Source: Kryptolebias marmoratus
Taxonomy: Eukaryota > Chordata > Actinopteri > Cyprinodontiformes > Rivulidae
Direction of reading: 5' to 3'
NCBI RefSeq assembly: GCF_001649575.2
Contig: NC_051441.1
Location: forward strand, 9,567,456-9,631,455
DNA length: 64,000 nucleotides
The notes under the pieces: generated by a model
The model's database searches: none
What the model saw: the letters and a program-made list of their open reading frames with translations, nothing else
What the model was told of the DNA's origin: nothing
In this document: piece after piece, positions 34,640 to 48,439 of the stretch
How positions within the stretch are numbered: the first letter of the stretch is position 1
How the letters are laid out: each line of letters opens with the position of its first letter
Made by a program: the position numbers and the translations under genes

Positions 34640-35658
34640 GAAATGTTAAATCCTGCTCAGCATTATGAAAGCACTCCCACCTTAGGTAATCTCTTGCATC
34701 CATTAAGGCCTCTAAGAATCTCTGCCAACTTTGGTTTTGAATCTCTTCTGTGCCTTGAGCTGCAGAGGAGATTCAAGCTTAACCCTTTCCAAAACAGCCT
34801 CAGATATCCATCAGGTTTACACCTTGGGGATCCAGTATCAGTCACAGGCTTTGACGCCAGGCAGGCGCACACAGCCAAAAGTGGAACAAAGAATTTAATG
34901 ACTTTGGTATGAAATCAGTACCTCGAAACACCCGGGAGACCCCAAAAAGCACAGCAACAGGCTACTGTATTTTCTATGGGGCTTTATGCCTTACTGGCGG
35001 TCTGCGGAAATGTTTTCTTTAAATTAGCCTTTCAGGGTGCTGCTGTTATTGCATTATTATCAAATTAGTGTATTTTAATTACGACGTCATCTGAAATGTA
35101 TGTGCTGGTAGGTCACAATGGGGTGAGAGCTCATGAGGCCATGTTGAAACTCTCGAGTTGCCCGTAGCCTGCTGTGCAATGTAAAAAGATGAAGCACAGC
35201 GAGGCAGAAAAGCCTCAGTGAGCACATCTGTGAATTATATTAGCTAATTGTGTGCACTTTTACTTGCACTCAACACTTGAGTTGTCCTCCAAGCAGAAGG
35301 AAGAAATTAGGAGGACTGCTGCCATGTTGTTCTATTAAATACGTGAAGAGAAAATACAATTACTAGTTAAGTGGGAACATACCACATGGGATTATGAGCG
35401 GCACAGCACTTTTTGAGATTTCAAATTTAAACTTTGTGCCCATGTGCGTGGACCAGTTCCCCGGCAGGTTTATGCAAACAGGAGGCAGAGAACATTGAGA
35501 ACATTTCATTTCAATTATGTGTGTTTAGAACAAACACTGTTAATTTGGATTTCACTTCAGCTGTTTATTCTGAAACAATTGTTTTCCTCTTTATTTTGCT
35601 GTATATTTTTTGCACTCTATCTACTACTGCATACTTTGAGCTAGTTTAGCCATATGTC

Positions 35659-35660
<2 letters not shown>
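34640..35660. other. Intergenic, GC-richer single-copy sequence
   Basis: No repeat or gene recognised. Base composition between about 34660 and 35180 is more even than in the flanks. Confidence 0.4.

Positions 35661-35661
<1 letters not shown>

Positions 35662-35713
<52 letters not shown>
35662..35713. repeat. (AT)n microsatellite
   Basis: About 26 uninterrupted AT dinucleotides, directly followed by a retroposon remnant. Confidence 0.97.
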
Positions 35714-35715
<2 letters not shown>

Positions 35716-35792
35716 AAACAATCAGCTCATTCAGGATATGGACCCTATGACTTGATTATTGTAACTTATACTTACTGTACTCTCACAATGAC

Positions 35793-35875
35793 TGCTGGAG
35801 ATAAGCACCAGCTCCTTTGTGACCCTGCACAGAAAAGCAGGTAAAAAAATGGATGGATGGATGAACTCTGGTTCA
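35793..35875 (+). repeat. Retroposon 3' tail with ATGG repeats
   Basis: GGAGATAAGCACCAGCTCC, then GACCCTGCACAGAAAAGCAGG, then ATGGATGGATGGATG. This is the usual 3' end of teleost LINE/SINE retroposons, here 5'-truncated. Confidence 0.65.
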
Positions 35876-35879
35876 GCTT

Positions 35880-38800
35880 CGACAACAAATTTCAGCAAAG
35901 TCATCAGCTTTCACATTGCGTTTTTGCAGAAAATGTAATGTATTTAGTTAAACATTTAATTTTGAAGCATGCAGTCCTCTTATACACTGAAAAGGTGCCA
36001 TGAAATCTTTATTTTACCTACTTCATCCCGACAGCTCAGCTTTTCCTTCCTTCCATACCAATAATACCATATATTGAATCAGGTTGTTATGGTAAGGTGA
36101 GAGGGTGTTTGAAAAGCCAAAAATATGGCAACAATTTCCTAAATAACAATAAAAAAGCCAGGATAGGATTGTGTGTCAGGCTGATTTACATTGTTAGAAA
36201 GTCCCGCTGCTCTCGCTGACTTTTGTTTGGAAAGATGCTGCACACAGACAGACCCTCCTGCAGGTTAATAGCTCTTTCTAGTTCCTCAGCTTCCAACCTC
36301 AGGCTGAGGATTGGAATTTAAATAGTTTTCAGAGCTACCTGTTGTTCTAGGCTTTTGCAAATACATTTAAAGTGGACTGAGAGATGGATAATTGTTTTTT
36401 TGTAAATGAGACTGACATGCTTGCCATTGTCAAGGTTTTTGTGTTTACTCTTTTATGAATTGTTAATATAACTTGACTTAAGGATGATAGATTTCATGTA
36501 TCAAACAACAGAATGTCCCTTTACATCTAGGCTGAGAAAACTCCTATTGGAAGCAGAAAACTGTGACTGCCTGGCACAAAACATAGCGTTATATAATACA
36601 ATTAAACACTATTTTGCCTCTGTCCTTTCTCCTATTTTCTCTATTCTGTTTTCACTCCCTCTCTTTTCCCTGACAAGCTTTGTTATCTAACAGCCTTTTG
36701 GCTGTGAATAGATAATGACTGTACAAGAGGTTTTGTTTACTGTGGGTACAACAGGATTATAGTGATTACGACTGGTGCCAGTGTTGTAACAAGCTCGGGA
36801 AACATTTCACAGTGTATGTAGGTGCTGACAGTTATCCTCTATGAGATTAGAGAAACTGGATTATGGCTTGTTTTCTTCCACCTGGTGATGAGAGACCAGG
36901 AGAAAAGACTGAATGTCATAAAGCCCAAACCCCCAGGAACAGAGCTGTCTTGAGTGAAAGTAATCCCCTGCCTCTGTGTTAGTTTAAAAAACCATTGGCT
37001 TGTTCAACCTTTAGCTTTACGAGCTGCAGTCCGTGATATTTAGTTTTAGCTGTGGAGAGGACGTTACTTCCTACCTTGACCTTTCACCTCAGTATTCCCT
37101 GATGCCTGCGGCGGCCCAAAGAGGGAGATGGGTTCCCTGCCTCCATCTGAAGCCCTCCTGTGGTCAGGGCCAAAGCTGGTGTTCAGTTTCACCGCGTTTT
37201 TTGTCTTGGCCCCAGCACAAATACACAACACCATCTCCGATTGCACTTGATAATATTTATCCTCAATTATAATTCCACAGATAGGGATTCTTGAGCAGAG
37301 TACAGTGGCAGCAGACAAAGCAAAGCGGCCTTGAGCCCACAACTATGCCTTGCTGAGGGGGAATACTTCATAGAAAAAAAAAAAAAAACCCTCGGCAGTG
37401 GTGCAAAATAAGCAATGTTGCCATTAAGAGCTCCACTGCAGCGCAGAAACACTTAGCTGTATATTTGTCCTTGTGATGAGTGCATGCATTGCTTTAGTGA
37501 AACACGACACCATGTAGAATACACACTGGTGTCGCATGTGAGGACTCGATGTAGTTTAAATAAATCCGTCCAGCTTCTTGTTAATTGCCATCTCACCTGC
37601 ATTAACCCCAGAGACAAAGCAAAGATAGGAAAGATAACGCCAGCTGAACACAAGCAACACTTTAGTTCGGAGCAAAAACCCATAAAAAGGTCAAACTTAC
37701 ATCCGAAGTAAAGCGAAATGTCTTCTACTGCAGAACAGAAGTCCAGTTGCTTTGTTTTTAAGCTTTTACAATTCTTATCCTGGCTGACTGAGACTCTGCA
37801 GCAGAATGATTAGGAATGATCTGAAAAAAATGCCATTATTTTTTTTTATGAACAAAAAACAATCAAATCTTGAGGTTCTTAAAAGGTATATCATATACAG
37901 AATGTTTCTTTAGGTTCAGATACTCAACAAATCTTTCCTCCTGTTCGTCACATGATGTCAGGTTAATGTAACAAGTGATTGAGAGGAAATTCTCATATTT
38001 TTTCGTGGAATGCAAATATCTGTACATGAGAAGAATATTTCACTTGGCTCATTACCGGGTAGCCTGCATGCGTCCTGTTGCCCACTGAGCTTATTGCTTC
38101 AAACTGTGGCTGTGTGTACAGCGTGTCTTCAGATCATCCATCTCATTTCTGGTTTGCCAGCATCCAGCAGAAGCTTAGCTCCTATTAAATATCAGCATGT
38201 GATTTGTTGGTTGTCTTGGCTATTAGAGATGGCATCAGAGGATTGAGGATTTTCTTGCAGGGGAAGTAGATGGAAATAATGAGGGGAAGGAACGGCTGCC
38301 AGCTGCTGATTTTTTGAACTCACACACACACACACATAGAGAGAGATCTGTGTATAATGTTGTTGTTACTGGCACGGCCTTATTTAGTCAAGTCAGCTCC
38401 ACTCTGCGATGCCCAGGGACGACATGCGTGTCATTTCCTGCCAGGGCCAGTCGATTCGTTATTCCTGCTGCTCACTGGCACCCCGCTCATGTTCTGCCTC
38501 TCATTTCCAAAATGAGACGTGTATATTTTTCTTTTGTCGACAGCAGCATTATTTCCAGGCAACCTGGGATTGAGGTTTGAGACATTTTGGAGTCTCAGAA
38601 AACTTCAGTTTATAATAAAACATGTATGAAACGCCTAAATCAGTGCATTTATAAATATTCTCTAGGAGTGATCTTGGCTTTGAAAAATAGCCTGTTTACT
38701 CTACCTCACAATGCCTCTGAGGATGGATTTCCAAACTGTATACATAAAGGTTGCACAACCAGTACGGACTAATTACAAGATTACTTGAATTACATGATAT

Positions 38801-40370
38801 TTAGCTGGTGATAACAGGAGGGTCACATGCAATTAAATGTTATAAATGAGTGTTCTGACTAAAATAAATGGTGTTCGGTATTGAAAGTAAATCAACTCGT
38901 CCTCTCTTAACGGATGTGATTGTAGAATAAATGATCCTGATGGGGGTCACCCTTTGCTTAAATTACATCCAACCATCTGAAGCTTCACTGTTAGTGCATT
39001 TTAACGATGTGCTGAATCAAAAAATGTACGTTTTATTAGTTTATGTTTTTTGTAGAAAGATCATCATTCCAAATGTACAACCAGCACTTGACTGTTTTAC
39101 ACTTTTTGATGTTGAATTTCCTACATTATCACATTTATAAGGATTTGGACTATTTTTAAAAAAATGTAGGATCCCTAGCCTGGTCTTCAAAGTAGACAGG
39201 GTGTCAGCCTCATAGATAGAAACTGGAAGTTGGTCCCACAGTTACATCATTTTCTTTTTGTCAAAATTAAATTTGGTTTCAAAGAGCTATCTACAGCAAG
39301 TAAGGTATTATTTGTGTGTAGCCTTTTAACAAAACTCCACTTTAAATGATATGAGCTATCCCATTAAAAGGGCGAAGAATTTTATCCTCATTTATCCTCC
39401 CATCGGAGCTTCTTCATCCATGTTTGATTCAGAAACTCTGCTGGTGATGTGTGCTGTGTGCCAGCGAAGGACCAATGACTTTGTTACATTACAGTATGTG
39501 TCGTTTTAACGTCCTACAGAGGCTCTCAGGGTTGTTGCATTCTGATTTTATATGTTGTGATGTTAGAGGAAGCATGCAGAATCTCCTGAGATTCTGATAC
39601 AGCAGGAGAACAGCCCTGAGGTGTCAGAATGCACCACAGAGGGAGGAAGTAGCAGGCAGCTTTTTGACCTTAAGGTCTCTGTGTAAAAGCAGATTTAACG
39701 GTGAGCAGTATCAGCAGTGAGCTCATGAAAACACCAGATAGCCTCGTACACAGGGACTGTTTACAGTTTTTTTTAAAGTAACCCAAAATTCCCTTTATCA
39801 GTTGTGCTGGGGCTCCATGTAAAAAGTTCAACTTGTCCCTCCGCTCATTAGGATGAGCGGAGGGGGAAGCAGGTGATAACCTGGCATGGCCTCCAGCCCA
39901 CACAGATAACTGTTTCCTACAACTGGGAGATAACCAAGGTCAGCACAGTTTCTGGAAGACAGTTTGTTCTTTAAGTATGTTTTCAAGTACTGGCTTGTGT
40001 GTGCGCCTCTGAATTAGTGGAGTATGATATAGAAATGTTGGCATGGAACGTTTGTCATAATTATGAGTTATTTTCTGGTTTTGAAATGAAACAGATAATC
40101 ATAAAGCAAATGAAAATAACCAAAAAGCACAAAAATGTTTTAAAGATTTATTTAGCAAACGTTTTCTTAGACATTTTCTTTATTGATGCATTATTTCAGA
40201 TCCCAACTCTGTTTTTATTCTGTAATTAAGTTGTGATTTACTCTGTTTCTCTTCTAATTTACTGAAAGAAAATGCAGGGACATATTTTTATTGATAATAA
40301 TAATTGACCCGCTTTCTCATTATTACTAAAATTGCAGTTGCTGTATTTGTACCCACTATTTTCATCATCG
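35880..40370. other. Long non-coding stretch
   Basis: No gene supported. Two GC-richer islands (about 37020-37720 and 38030-38560) have no repeat signature. A short (AC)n lies near 38319-38336. Part of a second low-copy repeat (see 39170-39370) is included. Confidence 0.45.
39170..39370. repeat. Possible repeat family 2, copy 1
   Basis: Shares the block TTCAAAGAGCTATCT, two to six variable bases, then GTAAG and AACAAAACTCCACTTT-type sequence with the stretch at 58600-58985. Boundaries are uncertain. Confidence 0.35.
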
Positions 40371-40374
40371 CCAA

Positions 40375-40770
40375 AATATTTGTGTGTGTGCATGTGTTTT
40401 TGTGTCTGTTTATTAGCAAAATATGTCATAAACCACTCAATGGAGTTTGATAAAACTTGCAAAAAGTAATCATTACATCAACATCTACAACTGAAAAGTG
40501 AACCAAATTCACGAGTCTGCCACAACCAAAGGGCCTGTAAAAACCCACTAAAATGACTTAAACTCTATAAGTTTAAACATACTGACCTAAAATCTGCTGA
40601 GGTAGGAGCTGAGATAGATCCCCAACACATTCTGAGCTCTAACAGAGTACAGTGGATCTTTGTTAAAAGTTTTTTGTCTTTTTGCAAAATATTTATTAAC
40701 CACTAGATGGATTTTACTAAAATTTTCACAAAAATGGCTGCAGTTCAGTAAGTTTTATAGCTGTTGAAAT
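40375..40770 (-). repeat. Dispersed repeat family 1, copy G (partial)
   Basis: Reverse-oriented copy. The TTAGCAAAATATGTCATAAA block, the stretch ending ACTAAAATGACTTAAACTC and a second AAAATATTTATTAACCAC block match family 1 in reverse complement. It is more diverged than the other copies. Confidence 0.55.
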
Positions 40771-40779
40771 AAAATTAGA

Positions 40780-41920
40780 TGTTGGAATAAGTGAGACTCA
40801 TTTGTATGTTAGTTAATAACAAATTTATTATGCATAGTTAAAAAAATTTTTTTTTAATTTTTCTAAATAAAGATTTTTTTTGTTCTTAAACGTTCATGAT
40901 ATTTATTGAAGTTATCAATAGATAATATATCTCCTTTTAAACTATTCTGCACCCCTTCCTGGAAAACAAGTCTCAGAGAGGAGACGAGCAGTTTGTTATT
41001 TTAAGGACTTTCAGGCGCATCAGTAGTTCACATCTTCTGGGTCAAACGCAGGGCTCGGGAGCTCTCTGAAATCACGCTCACTGTGTCAGGCCTTGACACG
41101 GGCCCAAAATGTGGTCGACCATGTAAATCTCTGACATACATTATGCAGATGATGTCTAGAATAACATTAATAAATCTGGTAAAGGGGGAAAGATGGAAGG
41201 AAAGGAGGCGGCCTTTGGAAAAAAGTGAGACAAAACTCAAATGAGTATTTCATTTTGTTTTGAAGTGTTGTGGAGAAGCCTCGGCATGCGCCTGCTTTAC
41301 ATCATAGCGTGATGACTTTACCACACAGCCTTCGTTCCCCTTCAGACTCATCCGTCTGCAGGTCTTTAGTGCAGATAAGCAAGACAGTGAGGGATCAGAG
41401 TTCATGCCGGAGAGGCGTTTAACATCCCTCTCCCCTATAGCAGAATAAGAGCTGCCAGTTTATTACCTCTTATTAAGAGAAATGGGCAGACATGGAGGCA
41501 GTACCCTCCGGTTTAGATTGTGTTTACATAAGTGTGCAGCATTCTGTGCCGAGCAGTGAGGTTCTGACGTGTTCCTGTGTTGCAAACATGTAAATCTGTC
41601 ATTTGCCTCCGAGTTCAGAAGAGCTATCGCAGATTTACCCCCATCCATATACCTAAATGTTTCCCCTGCACTCCTTGATTTGTGATAACAAACAATTTAT
41701 CACCCTGTCTCTTGTCATGGACAACACCCATTAATCCCAGCAGATCAAATAAATCTCACTGCTTGTTCCTGCAGCTCATAGGAAACAGAGTATATAACAT
41801 GTGGTTGTAGAGCTGATTTATGATGGGTTTCCCAAAAAGTGAAACAAACAAGTCTGGGCAAATACAGCACAGACTTTATGCACAAGAATCACACAAATCA
41901 ACAAGAACAAAGTTCAATTT
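40780..41920. other. Non-coding, no feature seen
   Basis: AT-rich start (A and T runs near 40835-40880), then a GC-richer single-copy part at about 41030-41800. No coding exon is supported. Confidence 0.4.
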
Positions 41921-41930
41921 CATACAAATT

Positions 41931-42480
41931 AAAGGCCTACGATTCACTGAAGGAATGCATATTACCAGCCAGCTTTCATGATAAAGTTTTAATTCAAGAT
42001 GGCAGCCACAGTCACTTGGGAGACATATTAATGCTCAGCATATGTGTTGAGGATGACTCTTAGCTACTACCACATCAATTCTACCTAATTATCTGTAATT
42101 TGGTGTAAATTATAGCCATTTTTGTGTTGGAAAAGGTTTATTAGCTGCAGCAGGCATCTCAAATTTGGTTAACTTCTAATGTCAGTCAGTTGGATATGTA
42201 CATCTAATGATTACTTTCTAAAAGTTTCATTTAAATTCATCCACTGGTTCATGAGATAATTTGCTTACAGACAGTGTTCAGTGTAACAGTTAATAGCAAC
42301 GTTTTGAGTGAAGATATGAACAATGGATAGAGCTCTGAGTATTTGATGATGATGATTCCCAGCAACTAGCACAACACATATTAGCTCAATAGCTGTAAAA
42401 TCGGCTGAGTTATAGCCATTTTTATGTTTTGTAAGGTCAGCTGGCATTATTTCATTAAAATCAATTCTATCTGGTAGCTC
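41931..42480 (+). repeat. Dispersed repeat family 1, copy B (dimeric)
   Basis: Starts AAAGGCCTACGATTCACTGA followed by AGGAATGC. It has two tandem segments: GATGACTCTTAGCTACTACC at about 42051 and a diverged CCCAGCAACTAGCACAACAC at about 42357. It also shares GAGTTATAGCCATTTTTATG with the other copies. Confidence 0.7.
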
Positions 42481-42489
42481 CAAGTTTCA

Positions 42490-43100
42490 ATAAACAGGCT
42501 TCTATCAGCGAATGATTTTGTGGGCTAATCAGCAGAGATGTGGAGAGGCCGTGCTGCAGAGCCTTCCGAGATGCTGCTGATGGACTGTTTGCTTGGACTG
42601 TGCTCCCGCGATTGAGAAGTGATGATGGCCAGAGGGAAGTTGTCAGTCAGAGTTAGCCGTCACTGCCGGTGCTAACAGGTGTGAATGTGTGGCAGTATCA
42701 GTGTCTTTAGCCGAGCTGTATGGAAATACACGTGTTCAGCAGCTGCAAGAAGAGGATATGTGTTTATGCGTATCCTCCTGGTGGGGTGGTGGGATTATTC
42801 TCTGAGGGAGGAAGCCATGTATCCCTCCCCTTATTTTCTCTGTGTCTGTCAGTGCTGCAGCTCCTCAGGGTCTCGGCGCTTCAATACAGTGAATCTAGAT
42901 GTCAAATAAATTCTGCTCCTCGGGGTTTAACTTCGGACTGAAGGATGTTAACATGCAGCCAAGGAGTCACAAGGTGCTGCTCCCGGATTATTGTGTTACT
43001 TTAGGCCCTGTCCTGCTCCGGATGTTTTCTAAAACTGATATTTTCAGCTGCGTTTGCACCTCCCATTCACACAGTCAGAGGTTTGGTGAGAAAAACAGAT
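42490..43100. other. GC-richer single-copy island between two repeats
   Basis: No repeat match within the window and no splice-supported exon. Open frames of about 70-125 codons exist but have no recognisable domain. Candidate conserved non-coding sequence. Confidence 0.35.
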
Positions 43101-43107
43101 ATTTACT

Positions 43108-43485
43108 TAAAGGCCTAGCATTCCTTGAAAGAATGCATATTGCCTGCAGCCTTTCATGCCATAGTTTGAAACTTTATAATGCAAAGAGACAGGGTTATAG
43201 TCGGTATGGTCAAACCTTGAAAGTAATAATATGTGGAATCTCACACAATACTGCGAAATCTCACGCTCAGAGTACGTGATAGGGATGGCTTTCAGCTACC
43301 ACCACATCACATTTTAGCTCAATATTTGTAAAATTGACTGAGTTACAGCCATCTTTGTGTTGGCTTAGATCAAATAGTTTTGGTTGCCATCTTAAACTGG
43401 GACTGAGTCTAAAAGTCAAAGGGATAAGCTGGTCATTTTTGCATTGATGTTCTGTCAAATAGTTATTAATGGTTAGTTAGTAACT
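43108..43485 (+). repeat. Dispersed repeat family 1, copy C
   Basis: Starts AAAGGCCTAGCATTCCTTG and has the clearest terminal inverted repeat (GCATTCCTTGAAAGAATGC, 43118-43136). It includes the GGTCAAACCTTGAAAG and TTTCAGCTACCACCACATC blocks. Single rather than dimeric. Confidence 0.7.
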
Positions 43486-43489
43486 TATC

Positions 43490-46400
43490 AGCTGTGACAT
43501 CAGTCAAAGTATGGAGAAATGGGCAAAGGTTTTCATCTAGGCTAGGCTAATGGCTAAATGAGCGCCTCCTTTTTTTTCATCAGTCGTTGAATAGACTTTT
43601 GCACTGGTCAGTTGCACGGATGTATCAGATTAATACACTACAGCCTTAGCACAGTCAATATATACACAGTCTATATGCACAACCATATACATTTGCTTAG
43701 TAACATGAATGTTGTTTGGCTGTGAAAACAATGACAAAGGGATGGCATGCCTTAATTAAGTTTTGGACTCTATTCTGTGATAAGAGGAGGGTTTCAGACC
43801 ACTGGATAGAAGAATAATGTGAATATATTCTCACATGCTAATAAACCATACCTTGTGTTTTGCCATTGAAAGTGTTTGTGATGCACTGACAAAGCATCCC
43901 ACACACCCAGAGCTCTGCTGCGGTTCTGTCCACCTCTCACCCCAGAGAGACGTCAGCCTTCCTAAACATCACATCCTGAGGAGGACGACAGATGCCAAGA
44001 GATGATGGCATGCCTGCGGTGGGACAACATGAGGTAATCTGTGCTCTGGGGAACTCCTCCCTGTGCACTTTTCATTTCGGGGTTTGGCAGCAACATGCAG
44101 TCAGCATCACAGAAGGGCCGAGGTTTTAATTTTTTTTTTGTTCTGTCCTCTCTGCTCACATGTGAACCGCTTTCATTTCAGCCCGGGTGTTTTACCACAC
44201 TATCTTTGACGTCAGAATTTGGTTTTCCTCTTGATACTATAAATGGATGTTTTGGTTTTTGCTAGGATTGCTGAAAATTCATGCATCATTATGTTTTGTC
44301 ACATCAAAGACACACAAACCACCTACTTTTGGTTGCTATAAACAAGTACACTCTACAGGGGCAACACTTGTTTAGATTTATTACACCGAGCTGCAGAGAG
44401 ACTGATCTGTAAATCGCATCATGGATAAATTAACTTCCCATTTACTTACATTACTTGGTGTTTACAATTTACACTGCTACTTGTGTAGAAATGTTCACTT
44501 TATCTGATGTTTTGATCTCAATTATCTTGGACCTTGAAATTCCAAAGTTTTTCTTTTACAGAAATCATGCTTTTCACCCACAAACATCTGTTAAGATCTC
44601 TCTTATCGAAAATATCAACTGCACTTTTAACCTTTTTTTCCACTTTTGTGAGGTTGAAAGGTTGCACAGGCAAAACTTGTAGTGACTTTACATGTAAGAA
44701 AACTTTCATAGCCATCACAAAATACATAAAAAACCCTTACAGAAAATAAATCCACATCAGCAGCATATCCATTATGAATCCAAACCAAACCCCAAACCTG
44801 CTGTACAGGATATTCAGAGTGCTTCGTTTGAGGCATAATGGGAAAAATGTTTTGCTTTCTCCAGCCCGCAGTACCGTTGCTGATCTTATGATGGCAGTCT
44901 GGCTCCATTCAGACAACACGGTCTAGCTGCCTGACAGGTTTTTAAATGGGCTTCTGTCCCAGCATGTTCAGTCCAGGAAAAAAAAAAGAAAAGAAAAAGA
45001 GTCTTACAATAAGTTTATTAAGATGCATTGACACCAGATGTGCTCAGCTTGTACTCTGCAGATGAAGCAAAAAGGCTAACATAGTAGTTGGCCATCTGAG
45101 CAGCCAGTCACACATGCATTTATTTAGGTGTCAGGTTTGCAGGTTCTGCTAATACGTACTGATTTCTAACGTTCCTAACTCCCGTCTCGTTCCAGTATAA
45201 TTCAAACAATGCAGAAAATGAGATCCAAAACTTATGATTTCTGTAAATACAACATGGTCTAAGAGTGAAAGTTTTGGGTCGTTAACTACAACTATTATAC
45301 TAACTTTCCACAAAGCATTATTTATGGGAGTTAAAATGAAACAAATGCAAAAATTTAAACCAAGAAAAGTTTCCTTACATTTCTTTTACAAAATATTTTA
45401 AAGACAAGATTTAGGAAAAAAATATAGTATACTATGTAAAATAAAACCCAATATACTAAAGACTAAAAAATAACATAAAACATTAAAAAAGTTGTTTCCA
45501 GGTTTCTTAATAGCCTTTTTTTTAGAGCCATCATTCTTTATTCTCTCTCAGATTAGCTCCCTGACACAAAGTTGTAAATATGGTTGTTTCTACAACTGAC
45601 AGCGGGGTGAGGTCAAAGGTTATCAGCTGAAGCTTTTAATCTTAGATAATGTCTTTGATAACCTACGGCCGACTGAGTTTGCTCTATTCTACTGGTTCAC
45701 TTGGCAAACGGGTGAATAGGCTGTGTCGTTTTTATCACCGTTCTCATGAAAAGTATTTTCTGCTGCGAAGACTTGGAGTTGCAGCTGTGAGTTTTTAGAG
45801 CAGGTTTGAGAACATCTGACTGCTGTGAGTCTGATTTAGAATTCTGGTTAGGTATTTTTATTTTATTTTATTTTGTATTTGTTCCAGTTTTACTCTTGGG
45901 TGTAAGAATGATGGAAGTTATTTGCTTTCTTTTCAAAGTTATTTACAGTTGTTGAGCTGTTAAGACCTAAATTTGACTGTTTTTTTAAAGCAGTGTAAAT
46001 CTCAAAGACTTGAACTGTGGCTCAGCTGCTTTGCCAAGCTGTTTTTTTCTACAACTTTTTTTTTTCATAAAAACCCTTTATTGAAGTTTCTGTTGTTCCA
46101 GCTTTGTGCCTTCAGAATATTGGAGACTCTATTATGAATTGAATTGATAAACTTGAGGTTTAGCTCCAAAGCAAGTGAGGTTTCAACATAAACGTTCACA
46201 TATGTAAGAAGAAGAAAAACAACTGCTTCCTTTTTACTATAGCAAAAACTTGCAGTAATTTGTACTCTGAAGTACAAAATGTTTTATTTCCATTTTTTCA
46301 TAAAGACAACAGGTATCTTACCAGCCAAACTGCCTGCGTTTTAAAACCTTGAAAGCATTTTTAGCATTTAGTATTTTAAAACCTGGAAGTCAAAAACTAG

Positions 46401-47310
46401 CTTTATCTTTTCTCTGTGGTTTCAGTAACTTTTAGTTACTGTTTTTTTTTATTCTGTGCAAATGGCATTTGAAACAACCATTTTTGCATCTTACAAAACC
46501 TGAAACTTTCTTACATCTCCCACAAATAGACATGCAATATGAAAGAATGTAATTACATAAACACTTAAATTGTCAGGTGTACTGACACTTTACAAAAAAC
46601 ACTGATATCACCAAATTATTCATTCTCCCTGTTTTCACAGCTGTCCTTCCTGCAGCAGCTGTGTTGATTTTATCTTCTTAAAAAAATACAACTTTTATGT
46701 TAACTGTTGTTTTTTTCACTTATTTTTAGAAATAGTCTGCTCTAGAACCATGATTTTGATTGGTCAGCTGGTATCAGCTATTTTATGTAAATGCACACAA
46801 AGTCTAAGCCAGAAAATAAGGTTTTACTTGCCGTAATGAAACTAACACTATAGCACCACTTGAGGAGATTTTGTTTGTTCGGATTATTTAAGCCAGATAA
46901 TCCTAACTGTGTGGAAAATGCTTCACAGTACGAGCGTCTGGTAACACACGCAGTGGAGAGCGTGGATGTGCAGCCATTGTTATCTGAGCAAGCACTTCGG
47001 TAAACATTGCCAGTGATTATTTGCACAGGTGGCCCCAGTTACAGAATTTACCAGAGGTAGTTTGGGGGTTATAAGTAAAACTAAATTGAGCATGTGAGGT
47101 TGCAGAACTGAGAATCCAGAAAAAGCAGCTGCAAAACAAATCTGTGCACATTCAGTTCTGTAGGTCTCCTTGAGGAGTTGCTGATATTACGGTAGCACTA
47201 TAAGATCACAAGAAAACAAAAATAGGCTTCAGACTTGCAACCACAGGCAGAAAACTTAAACTGTTTGGCACATTTATGCCACTTATTTTACACCTACAGT
47301 AAGCAAAATT
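43490..47310. other. Long non-coding stretch
   Basis: No gene, repeat copy or motif supported. A short polypurine run lies at about 44979-45001, and several T homopolymers are present. The part at about 43880-44240 is GC-richer. Confidence 0.4.
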
Positions 47311-47314
47311 ATTT

Positions 47315-47690
47315 TGTGTTGAGAAATTATGGAGTTGTAGCTGTTTTGGTCAAACCTCTAAATTATTGTTATGCATAATCTTATGCAATACTGCAAGATG
47401 TCTCACTCACAGTCTGTGTTGATGACAAGTCTTAGCTACTACCACACCAACTCTTAGCTCAGAATATGGTAAACTGTCCGAGTTATAGCCAGTTTTGTGT
47501 TTGGTAAGACTGCTTTGCTGTGGCCGCCATCTTGAATGGGGTTGACTCCAAAGGTTTATCAGTTACAGATGTCAGCCCAGTGATTACTTTCTGAAAGTTT
47601 CATTGAAATTTGTACCAACAAACAAACACAAACACACAGATAGAGGCAAAAACATCATCGCTCCGTTTTCAATTCTATAAAGAAAATGCC
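47315..47690 (+). repeat. Dispersed repeat family 1, copy D (5'-truncated)
   Basis: Lacks the AAAGGCCTAG start. It has GTTTTGGTCAAACCTCTAAA, the ATAATCTTATGCAATACTGC block, CTTAGCTACTACCACACC, GCCGCCATCTTGAAT and a CA-rich tail. Confidence 0.65.
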
Positions 47691-47699
47691 ATTTACGAA

Positions 47700-48430
47700 C
47701 AGTAGGATCTAATTGTGTGCATGAACACAACGTTCAGGACACTCAACAGGATATCTTTTATTACTCATAATGTGAGTTCAAATCATTTGTCCAACAGTAG
47801 TTGAAAACCTCCTCAGTTCCTAGCAGGCAGGATGGGGGCTGAGACTTGGCCCGTGTTAAAACACCAACGTGGGCCCGAGGTGCCATTCGTGGCTGTGGAG
47901 CAGCTGGAAATGATTCCGAAAACACGGCGAGGAGGAGGCAGTTTAAAAACCACATGGCTTCAGCTCGGTTTTCACACTCTTCATGAGTTTATAAGCGACG
48001 GCTTCACCCGGCCTCGGCGTGACTCTGTGTGCGTTTGACAAGACAACATCAGGGAGCGGATTAAAGATGTGCAGCTGTAGTTTAACACGCACCATCCGGG
48101 CGCAGCTACTGTATTTGAGGTGTTAATGGGCTTATGGAGGGTATGTGATCCCACACGGAGGGTGAAGGAAGGCCATGTGCTTCCTGTCTCTGACCCACAG
48201 AGTTTGTTTTTGGGTACCCATGGTGCTGCCTTTAACACTGCTGCAATTTAAAGTGAAAACTTTTAGGTTTTGGTTTTAGAGTAAAATTGTTTCGTATAAT
48301 GGGCTCTAAATAGAAAGTAAAACACCAGTAGTTTAGTTTGTGGCACGTAAAAGAAATTGCTTAATTATTATTCAAGTGGTAGGACAAAGAATTGAAAATA
48401 TTTTCTATCCTCCACCTTAAAGAAAATATG
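47700..48430. other. GC-richer single-copy island
   Basis: The part at about 47800-48240 has CpG-containing sequence with no repeat match. No exon can be supported; candidate conserved non-coding or regulatory sequence. Confidence 0.35.
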
Positions 48431-48439
48431 GAGTGATAA

